From Methanosarcinales archaeon (GTDB taxonomy: Archaea; Halobacteriota; Syntropharchaeia; Alkanophagales; Methanospirareceae): 37,353 bases of DNA. The translations under genes were made by a program, and so were the position numbers. This document shows, piece by piece, positions 29,560-37,353 of the stretch. Position 1 is the first letter of the stretch. Each line of letters begins with the position of its first letter. Below the pieces are notes generated by a model. It did no database searches. It saw only the letters and a list, made by a program, of their open reading frames with translations, and was not told where the DNA came from. Location of the stretch: NCBI GenBank assembly GCA_025464325.1, contig JAODGH010000028.1, forward strand, positions 1-37,353. The letters are read 5' to 3'.

Positions 29560-29773
29560 CTGACTGTCTTATAAGCTCCAGCGCTTTATAAAGGCTCTCG
29601 TTTACCCCTTCCATACGATTCGCAGCTTCCATTATCGCATCATATACCCTGCTATCAACCCCTTTTGCCGTCTCCGCCCAGCGTTTAAACTCGCGTTCAT
29701 GCTCCTCATTATGCGCCTGCCAGTGCACAAGTAATATCTTCAACTTTGCCAGTGTTTCCTCTTTCGTAGTCAT
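29510..29773 (-). CDS. Small conserved hypothetical protein with HWxxHNxxHxxEFxxWA motif
   Basis: 87 aa: MTTKEETLAKLKILLVHWQAHNEEHEREFKRWAETAKGVDSRVYDAIMEAANRMEGVNESLYKALELIRQ. Confidence 0.75.
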   Translation of the reverse strand: MTTKEETLAKLKILLVHWQAHNEEHEREFKRWAETAKGVDSRVYDAIMEAANRMEGVNESLYKALELIRQSDEGDETDVHRGDPQPL

Positions 29774-29784
29774 TCTCTTTAATA

Positions 29785-30597
29785 TTATACTATCATTTTA
29801 AATGCGATATATGCCATTAAAGCAATAAATATGTAACGCAGATAGGTTGCAGGGAGCCTGTGCGCTGCCGTTGCACCAATATAAGCAGTGAGAACGGCAG
29901 GCAGCATCAGACAACCCCATATTGCAAAATTCACATAGCCGACCGAGAACGGTGGTAACCCTGCAACAGAAAGTCCAGTTACTGAGTACGAAAATGCGCC
30001 CGCGATGCTCATGAATGTCATTACTAAGAGAGATGTACCGATCGCGTGATGCATGTCAAATTTCAACAGCAGCGTGAGTACCGGTACGATTATGATGCCA
30101 CCGCCGATGCCCAGCATACCACCCACGATACCGGTTACGAATCCAAGCGGTAACAGCATCCACAGTTCAGATTCGGGCATTGTCCCTGAGTCGGGATTGT
30201 CCGGCAGTTTTGATACCATCATCCGAAATGCGGCAATTGCAACAATGAGACCGAATATCTGCCTTAAAATAGTTTCATTCATGAATTTAACGGTGAATAC
30301 CGCGCCAGTAGCGGCGCCGAACGCGCCAGATATGCCCATTATTATGCCCGGTCTCCACCATACCATGTCCTTTCTCCTGTGAGCGTTCATACCGCTCAGC
30401 GCGGTGGTGAACACAACGAGGAGGTTGGTACCAAACGCGAGTTTTATGGCGATCTGCCCCGGGATACCAAGCGCCGTGAGTACGAAGAATGTCACGGGCA
30501 CCATAATTGTACTTCCACCTATGCCAAGCAGACCACTGGCAAACCCCACTCCTGCACCTGTTAAGACCAGAATTACCATGGCAATCTGTAGTTCCAT
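29785..30597 (-). CDS. TauE/SafE family sulfite/anion exporter
   Basis: 270 aa; GFASGLLGIGGSTIMVPVTFFVLTALGIPGQIAIKLAFGTNLLVV and GFVTGIVGGMLGIGGGIIIVPVLTLLLKFDMHHAIGTSLLVM duplicated motif. Confidence 0.94.
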   Translation of the reverse strand: MELQIAMVILVLTGAGVGFASGLLGIGGSTIMVPVTFFVLTALGIPGQIAIKLAFGTNLLVVFTTALSGMNAHRRKDMVWWRPGIIMGISGAFGAATGAVFTVKFMNETILRQIFGLIVAIAAFRMMVSKLPDNPDSGTMPESELWMLLPLGFVTGIVGGMLGIGGGIIIVPVLTLLLKFDMHHAIGTSLLVMTFMSIAGAFSYSVTGLSVAGLPPFSVGYVNFAIWGCLMLPAVLTAYIGATAAHRLPATYLRYIFIALMAYIAFKMIV

Positions 30598-30752
30598 ACT
30601 TCGTTCCTAACATAGGACTCACAGCTAAAAGATGGGTATGATGAAGGACACAAACGATGAAAATGGTTCAGTAGAATATTAAACGCCAGATTATGGAGTG
30701 TAATTATGCCATTACTCACGCTGACCAGATAAAACTAAGAGGTGCATTATAC

Positions 30753-32795
30753 TCAAACCAACAGGCTTCTTCGTTCCGTTCGCACTATCTCCTGCACCCG
30801 TTCGGATGTCAGATCTGCAATCGGATAGTAATTCCCACCCGAATACGACGCGATCTCACGGCAGTAACCGAGCTGCATCTGGATGAACGAACTGCTGACC
30901 ACCTCTGTATCTATCACAATCGTATGAATGCCCTTAACGCGCGCGTATTCGGAGATAGCACGTATCTCAGCCTTTATATCCGCCATTCCTCGGCTGACGT
31001 TCGCTCTACCATCTGATAATAAAACCAGTACCGGTATTACACTCTCGTTTCGCGCCTGTTCTGCAGTTAGCATGTTTATAGCTGTCTCAAGTCCTGCAGC
31101 CAATGGTGTCCGTCCACCGGTCGGGAGTTCTTTCAGGCTCTTGTATGCTAAATCCACACTTGAACACAGTGGTAGCAGGACATCTGCACGGTTACCCCTG
31201 AACGCCACCAGCCCCACTTTATCACGCTGCTGATAAGCATCGAGCAACAGAGAAAATACAGCGCCTTTCGCACTCGTCATCCGCTGTTCCGCACCCATAG
31301 AGCCAGATGCATCGACCACAAACATCGTTGCGGTAGATACCCTGCACATGCGTACTTTCTCGCGAATATCCTCACCCCGTATCACAACTGCCAGATTGGA
31401 ACCCGCTGCTGCCTTGCGACTCTTCTGATATGGTGCGGCAGCTCTGATAGTGGCATCGAACGCGATATCCATAATAGGACCGCCATTCTTTGGGTACCGG
31501 TGACGCAGGTATCTACCCCTGTGCGTAGAGAGTGCAGGTGTTCTTCTCCCTGTACCACTGCGATAACTTCTGCTCCTGTCCATTTTATCATGTCTTACCG
31601 TTTTCGCATCTATCGGCTTACCTATCTCAAATACTCGCTCGTTCTCTGCATCTCTCGTCGTATCGTCTGGTAATGCACCGTTCTGGCTCGTGCCTTCGCC
31701 CATATCTGTCCCCGACTCGCTTCTATGCTCATGCCTGTGCTTATGCTCCTGCTCCTGCTTCAGCTCCTGTATCGTCTCCTCAAGTTTATTCATCTCCAGA
31801 ATGGGAGATTCAAACGGTTTTCTCCGCATCCTGTGCGGTAGTGCGAGTTCTATCGCCTCTTTTATGTCTTCGAGGCCGACTTCCTTCCTGTTATCGAACG
31901 CTGCAATCGCTTTCGCTGTCCTGTTAATCACAATCTCCGCCCTGTGTGTTCCCACACCGAATTTAATGCACGTCTCAGCCGCCAGCTCCAGTAGATCATC
32001 GCTTATCTCCACCTCACTCAGTATCCGTTTCGCATGCACGATCCTGTCCCGCAATTCCTCCTGTTCTGTCCTATATCTATCCCTGAACTCTTCCGGATCC
32101 TTCTCAAAGCTCTCCACCTGCTTCACTATCTCCACACGCTTCGTTGCATCATCTATACTCTCAACATTCGCTTGCAGTCCGAACCGGTCAAGTAACTGAG
32201 GTCTGAGCTCACCCTCTTCGGGGTTCATCGTACCCACAAGAATAAATCTGGCGGGGTGCGAGACCGATACACCCTCACGTTCCACAACATTAATCGACAT
32301 TGCCGCTGAATCCAGAATAACATCGGCAACGTGATCGTCCAGGAGATTCACCTCATCAATATACAGTATGCCGCGATTCGCAGCCGCGAGTATACCGGGC
32401 TCTAACGCCTTTATTCCCTCCTTTATCGCTCGTTCCACATCTATTGAACCCACTACCCGGTCCTCTGTCGCACCAAGAGGAAGGTCCACAACCCACATAC
32501 GTCTACGTTCTATCTCTAACTCGTCACCATTCGTCCGCCTGGCATAGCACAGATCGCACATCTCCCGTTCATCATACGGGTTACAATTGAACGGACAGCC
32601 CTTCACCACATCTATCTCGGGCAGTAGTTCCGCAAGTGCACGTACAGCGGTGGACTTAGCCGTACCTTTCTCACCTCTTATCAGCACCCCACCTATACGC
32701 GGATTGATGGCATTGAGTATGAGCGCCCTCTTCATCCGCTCCTGTCCCACGATAGCGGTGAATGGTAATATCTCACGTCTTATATGGTGTGTCAT
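30753..32795 (-). CDS. Magnesium/cobalt chelatase-like AAA-VWA fusion (ChlI-ChlD)
   Basis: 680 aa; [118 protein letters not shown]. Confidence 0.94.
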   Translation of the reverse strand: MTHHIRREILPFTAIVGQERMKRALILNAINPRIGGVLIRGEKGTAKSTAVRALAELLPEIDVVKGCPFNCNPYDEREMCDLCYARRTNGDELEIERRRMWVVDLPLGATEDRVVGSIDVERAIKEGIKALEPGILAAANRGILYIDEVNLLDDHVADVILDSAAMSINVVEREGVSVSHPARFILVGTMNPEEGELRPQLLDRFGLQANVESIDDATKRVEIVKQVESFEKDPEEFRDRYRTEQEELRDRIVHAKRILSEVEISDDLLELAAETCIKFGVGTHRAEIVINRTAKAIAAFDNRKEVGLEDIKEAIELALPHRMRRKPFESPILEMNKLEETIQELKQEQEHKHRHEHRSESGTDMGEGTSQNGALPDDTTRDAENERVFEIGKPIDAKTVRHDKMDRSRSYRSGTGRRTPALSTHRGRYLRHRYPKNGGPIMDIAFDATIRAAAPYQKSRKAAAGSNLAVVIRGEDIREKVRMCRVSTATMFVVDASGSMGAEQRMTSAKGAVFSLLLDAYQQRDKVGLVAFRGNRADVLLPLCSSVDLAYKSLKELPTGGRTPLAAGLETAINMLTAEQARNESVIPVLVLLSDGRANVSRGMADIKAEIRAISEYARVKGIHTIVIDTEVVSSSFIQMQLGYCREIASYSGGNYYPIADLTSERVQEIVRTERRSLLV

Positions 32796-32956
32796 TTAAG
32801 AAGATATATACATTTTATAATATTATAAACTTGCGATATCGAGTATCCAGAACCGTCTTCATATTTGAGGTATATCGCAATATTTTGCACCGGTTAATAA
32901 ATTACATACGGGCGCATGAAAAAATCGGTTATAGAGCGAATAAACAGGTGGTTCCC

Positions 32957-33086
32957 GATGTCATATAATCCTGAAGCATGATGTCATATAATCCTGAGGG
33001 TGGACATGGTGCGCCGTTAGAAGTGAGATATACGGATTCAGAGTACTCTCAACCCCGAAGTCATATAATATGGATTATATGTCACG
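32957..33086 (+). repeat. Intergenic repeats: GATGTCATATAATCCTGA x2 (32957-32974, 32980-32997) plus variant GAAGTCATATAATATGGATTATATGTC containing an inverted repeat
   Basis: Two identical 18-mers 23 nt apart, and a third TCATATAAT copy at 33061 forming CATATAAT-atgg-ATTATATG. Confidence 0.85.
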
Positions 33087-33088
33087 AG

Positions 33089-33655
<567 letters not shown>

Positions 33656-33668
33656 TTATGATTTAGTG

Positions 33669-34007
33669 ATGATAATCGCGGAAATAACTGTTATTCCCAT
33701 TGGTACGTGTACGCCGGGCGTCAGTAAATATGTAGCAGGAGCAGTGGCGGAATTACGGAATATGGGGTTGAATCCCCGGCTCACCGCTATGGGCACTATA
33801 TTCGAGACGGATAATTTAGACGTGGTATTGAAGGCATTTAAAGTCGTACATGAATCCGTGTTTGCACGGGGTGCAATGCGCGTTGTTACAAGTTTGCGGA
33901 TAGATGAGAGGCGTGACAAAGAAGCGAGTGCCGACCAGAAGGTAAGATCGGTCTATTCGCAACTCAACGCGATCAGTCGAGATAATTCTGGAAGTACAGC
34001 TCGGTAA
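33669..34007 (+). CDS. MTH1187/DUF77-family thiamine-binding-like protein
   Basis: In-frame ATG 33669: MIIAEITVIPIGTCTPGVSKYVAGAVAELRNMGLNPRLTAMGTIFETDNLDVVLKAFKVVHESVFARGAMRVVTSLRIDERRDK. Confidence 0.9.
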   Translation: MIIAEITVIPIGTCTPGVSKYVAGAVAELRNMGLNPRLTAMGTIFETDNLDVVLKAFKVVHESVFARGAMRVVTSLRIDERRDKEASADQKVRSVYSQLNAISRDNSGSTAR

Positions 34008-35553
34008 CGAACTTCTCCATGAAATCCTGCTCCTCTTCCAGCTTTATATGTTCTATCTGCTTCGCCACTTCTTCCGCATCCTTTCGCTTGCGTCTTGAGA
34101 TCAGAGCCTGTCTGGCGCCTTCCAGCGCGGCGTTGCCTACTTTCTTCATCCGTTCACGCGCAATTGGTGGCAGCAGACCTATGCGAATCGCATTCTCCGT
34201 CTTCGTGAAATTGACGAACCCGCCCGCAAGGTATATCGTATCGATATCATCAAAATCAATGCCATATTTATCGAGTAACACCCTTATACCGACCGCGACA
34301 GCGGTTTTGGCAAGATTCAGCTGGTCTATGTCGGTCTCCAGCAGCTTGATGTCCCTGGTCAGTCGTAACTCCTTTTCATCGCCCCGGAACTTACCCCGTC
34401 CATCAATTATTCTATGCTCCAGTAACTCCGCCAGGGCATCTATCAGACCAGACCCACAGATACCAACCGGAGGGGCACCGCCTATCGTCTCATATTCTAC
34501 TTTACCATCTGCACCTATTCGCACCTCCTTTATCGCACCCTCTACACCGCCTGTACCACATGAGATACTGGCACCTTCAAATGCAGGTCCCGCCGCCGCG
34601 GAGGTTGCAATCAGTCTTTCCCGATTACCAAGCACCATCTCGGTGTTCGTTCCAACATCTATCGCCATACAGATCTCTCTTCCAATATACATCTCAGTCG
34701 CCAGTACCACCGCCAGTGCATCGGCACCAACGAAACTGCCTATCAGTGGCAGTCCATAAACCCGCGCCTCTGTATTCATTGCGAGCTTTAACTCCCGCGC
34801 CATTTTCAATACCGGTTCTGTACTCTCGGGCTCGTAGGGCGCCTTACCCAGTGACTGAACAGGCAGGTCGAAGAAGAGATTACGCATCACTGGATTGCCA
34901 ACCGCCACCAGCTCATAGACTGCTTCATTCCTGCCATCGGTCATAGAAGCGATCATATCATTAACCGCGGTTCTCACCTCATTTACCAGTATCTCCTGCC
35001 CGGTCTTCGCAAATTCTATCCTTGAAATCACGTTATTACCGTATTTCGTCTGCGGATTCTCACGAGAACTCTTTCTGACCACTGCCCCCGTTTCCAGGTC
35101 TATCAGATAGCTGGCAAGCGTTGTGGTACCGATATCAAGAGCCACACCGTACAACGCACCGGTATAATCACCGATGTACGAAGAGTTGTAAAATACACGA
35201 TCTGCTTCGCGATGTACAAAAGGCTCTATCGGTATCCACCTGTACTCACCCGATTCCAGGACGTAATATACTCGCTCAGGTACGTTGACGTATATCGGCT
35301 CCTCAGTTTTCAATATCCGGGCCTGACATGCAAGCCGCTGATCTTTGCCCCGGATAAACTTCTTCTCCGCTTCCGTCGGTTCAGATAATGCACCCGGTGG
35401 GGCTTTAACTTCTACCAGACACTGACCACATTTGCCATCGCCACCACAGGATGCATCTATCGGTATACCCAGCTCCTGCAGATACGATAATAACGTTCGA
35501 CCCGCAACGAGTTCTGCCTCATGTGTCTGTCCATCTCTAAAGGTGATCTTCAT
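33973..35553 (-). CDS. Reductive activator of corrinoid protein, RACo/RamA-like (N-terminal [2Fe-2S] plus ASKHA, DUF4445 family)
   Basis: 526 aa; IDASCGGDGKCGQCLVEV...RLACQARI 2Fe-2S ligands; ALDIGTTTLASYLIDLETG, NPQTKYGNNVISRIEFA, AIDVGTNTEMVLG, GPAFEGASISCGTGGVEGAI, PVGICGSGLIDALAELL. Confidence 0.92.
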   Translation of the reverse strand: MKITFRDGQTHEAELVAGRTLLSYLQELGIPIDASCGGDGKCGQCLVEVKAPPGALSEPTEAEKKFIRGKDQRLACQARILKTEEPIYVNVPERVYYVLESGEYRWIPIEPFVHREADRVFYNSSYIGDYTGALYGVALDIGTTTLASYLIDLETGAVVRKSSRENPQTKYGNNVISRIEFAKTGQEILVNEVRTAVNDMIASMTDGRNEAVYELVAVGNPVMRNLFFDLPVQSLGKAPYEPESTEPVLKMARELKLAMNTEARVYGLPLIGSFVGADALAVVLATEMYIGREICMAIDVGTNTEMVLGNRERLIATSAAAGPAFEGASISCGTGGVEGAIKEVRIGADGKVEYETIGGAPPVGICGSGLIDALAELLEHRIIDGRGKFRGDEKELRLTRDIKLLETDIDQLNLAKTAVAVGIRVLLDKYGIDFDDIDTIYLAGGFVNFTKTENAIRIGLLPPIARERMKKVGNAALEGARQALISRRKRKDAEEVAKQIEHIKLEEEQDFMEKFVTELYFQNYLD

Positions 35554-36050
35554 TTAACGGAATAACCGAGCCTGGCACACAGTTCTCGTCGTTCCTTCTT
35601 CTCCTCTGCCGTCTCTATTCGCTCCACTGCTGTGCCATCAACCACACCAAGCACCGCACGACCCAGCTCTGTCTCCGCTACAATCACTTCCAGCGGGTTT
35701 GCTGATGCCACATAGATATTGGCAACTGCGGGATGCGATTTCAAAACACCAAGAACATTTATAGGAAATGCGTTATCAAGCACAATAAAAAATGTGTGAG
35801 AAGCCCCTATTCGGAGGCAATTCTCACTTGCTAACCGCTCCAAATCTTCGTCATTACCCGTAACGCGAGTCAATTTCGGTGCCGCTTCATTCATGGCAAC
35901 CGCGCATTTCAGCCCGGGTACAGCGGTCAATAGAGCTCTGAAGATATCGTCGCAGGCGAAGATAGAGAAATTACCCTGACCTATGATCACCTGCTTCCCG
36001 TCCGGGTTCCTGACCTCTATCCGCTCTATCTTCACCACTTTGTCATTCAC
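35550..36050 (-). CDS. Adenosine-specific kinase-like protein (DUF355 family)
   Basis: 166 aa; IIGQGNFSIFACDDIFRALLTAVPGLKCAVAMNEAAPKLTRVTGNDEDLERLASENCLRIGASHTFFIVLDNAFPINVLGVLKSHPAVANIYVASANPLEVIVAETELGRAVLGVVDG. Confidence 0.88.
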   Translation of the reverse strand: MNDKVVKIERIEVRNPDGKQVIIGQGNFSIFACDDIFRALLTAVPGLKCAVAMNEAAPKLTRVTGNDEDLERLASENCLRIGASHTFFIVLDNAFPINVLGVLKSHPAVANIYVASANPLEVIVAETELGRAVLGVVDGTAVERIETAEEKKERRELCARLGYSVK

Positions 36051-36057
36051 TTTACGA

Positions 36058-36294
36058 CTATTCCGCCATGCTTATTGCGCCCTGCTCGCACACATCCACG
36101 CAAACTTCGCATTCGGTACATTCCTCTGCGTTTATCACCGCGTGCTGTTCTCGACCATGCGGGGCGCTGCTCGGATCCGACTCCTCGACCAGACTTATCG
36201 CCTCTACCGGGCATTCCTCCACACACATGCTCGTTCCTTTCTCTTTCCTTCCTTTACAGCCATCACACTTATCCAGATCTACTACTGCTGGCAT
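36058..36294 (-). CDS. 2x[4Fe-4S]-type ferredoxin with long first-motif loop
   Basis: MPAVVDLDKCDGCKGRKEKGTSMCVEECPVEAISLVEE...INAEECTECEVCVDVCEQGAISMAE; start trimmed from 36369. Confidence 0.88.
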   Translation of the reverse strand: MPAVVDLDKCDGCKGRKEKGTSMCVEECPVEAISLVEESDPSSAPHGREQHAVINAEECTECEVCVDVCEQGAISMAE

Positions 36295-36541
36295 TTCTCT
36301 ATCACACTCCTTAGACACTTCTCTGTACTCATCATATATAAAAGTTGCTGTTTTTCTGCTGTGTTGCATGGTTGAGCCTTATCTACCACGCTTTGCTTCT
36401 GTGGTAAGTCCGCAGGATAATAACCAGATGTAAGCCACTGCTTCCTGATCAGGGATGCATTGAAAAGTATAGAGAAAAATATTAAAGTGAGACTCATATA
36501 CCTTATGCAGGTAGAGGAAGAGTGCAGGGAGGGTATAACAA

Positions 36542-36625
36542 GCGGGGGTTGCTGAGTTAGGAAAAGGCGCAGGGCTTAGGACCCTGTCTCGTAGGAGTGC
36601 GCGTGTTCAAATCACGCCCCCCGCA
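36542..36625 (+). tRNA. tRNA-Leu (TAG)
   Basis: 84 nt; acceptor GCGGGGG/CCCCCGC + A, anticodon arm AGGG-CTTAGGA-CCCT, long variable arm TCTCGTAGGAG, T-arm GCGTGTTCAAATCACGC. Confidence 0.95.
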
Positions 36626-36852
36626 TAAGGTTATAGGCGGTTTTATCCATGAGCATTTGCCGGGGCACTTCTTTTTTAACGTATGATTAATAATAGATGG
36701 TAGTATGATTTGTAGTGGAGAGCGTGGCGGTGTTGAGATTTTCTTTCGAGACCGTGTGGGCAACAGAGTGGCTATCTATGATGTGGCTATGTATTATTTA
36801 TATCATTTATATCCGGATACGGTTCATGCCGGGTGTTGGAGGCGGTAGCAGG

Positions 36853-37329
36853 ATGAAAGAACGAGACGGGATAGATGAACTCGTGAAGTATTTACGCGAC
36901 AGTAAGGAGAAGCTAATGATGTGTGGCGAGTTCTGTAACCGCATAAAGCTCGGTGATAAGCGATTGATCGATTGGGCAGTTGCGATAGCGTCAGGACTTG
37001 GTGCGCATGTGGCGGCAACCGGCAATACGGTGGTAGAACTGAAGAGACGAGGTATCGCCACCCGAAAGATGTGGGCTGCGGAGGTCATATACTACCTGCA
37101 ACATGACCGATGGCAGGAAGGTCTGGACCTGGTTGCGAGACCTGATGTGGTTATAATGCTTGGCTACAACATGGATATGCTACGTGCGATTGTTAAAGCA
37201 TTGAATACAGCGGGTATAGAAACGGTCGTACTTGATAACGTGGCAGTGGACGAGGCGACGTACTCACTATCCCGGCTCTCTTTAGCTGAGTGGGAGAATA
37301 CACTGGAGATGATTGTAAATATGTTATAA
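36853..37329 (+). CDS. cdhB: CO dehydrogenase/acetyl-CoA synthase epsilon subunit-like (CdhB)
   Basis: From ATG 36853: KEKLMMCGEFCN...DWAVAIASGLGAHVAATGNTVVELKRRGI...RPDVVIMLGYNMDMLRAIVKALNTAGIETVVLDNVAVDEATYSLSRLSLAEWENTLEMIVNML matches the CdhB layout (VIILGH..., ID...P.AT.S..NLS). Confidence 0.75.
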   Translation: MKERDGIDELVKYLRDSKEKLMMCGEFCNRIKLGDKRLIDWAVAIASGLGAHVAATGNTVVELKRRGIATRKMWAAEVIYYLQHDRWQEGLDLVARPDVVIMLGYNMDMLRAIVKALNTAGIETVVLDNVAVDEATYSLSRLSLAEWENTLEMIVNML

Positions 37330-37353
37330 CTTTAACCCTGCCGGGTGCATCTC

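Noticed and set aside
36282-36497. 71-aa minus-strand ORF between the ferredoxin and tRNA-Leu
   Set aside because: No recognisable domain and no clear start signal; left unannotated.

Overview
This window is a gene-dense archaeal chromosome segment. I infer an anaerobic euryarchaeon of the methanogen/ANME/Syntrophoarchaeum type from its archaeal ribosomal proteins, RNA polymerase subunits, MptD, an archaeosortase and a CdhB-like CODH/ACS epsilon subunit. The lineage is not proven by sequence alone. Most of it is housekeeping: PdxS, HemD, Hel308, L37Ae-RpoP-Pcc1, HisA, a prenyl synthase, an adenosylhomocysteinase, RpoF-DUF655, a LeuC/HacA-type dehydratase, DnaJ, aIF2/5B-S6e, L10e, L40e, a ChlI/ChlD fusion and NadM. 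There are two tRNAs, Asn(GTT) and Leu(TAG). I saw no CRISPR array, prophage or intact mobile element. The accessory signals most worth a second look are: (i) a RACo/RamA-like corrinoid-protein activator, an adenosine-specific-kinase-like protein and an AprB-like long-loop ferredoxin, divergent from a CdhB-like gene at the window edge; (ii) a multi-hairpin 3' region ending in a bacterial-style stem plus U-tract; (iii) a palindrome and hairpin leader in front of a TRAM-domain gene; (iv) a split or frameshifted TrkA; (v) a decayed transposase at the end of the rpoF-DUF655 operon; (vi) an SR-type hexanucleotide insertion inside a PP-loop enzyme; (vii) a tRNA overlapping the 3' end of hisA; (viii) an archaeosortase. 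All product calls come from reading motifs by eye; no database search was run.
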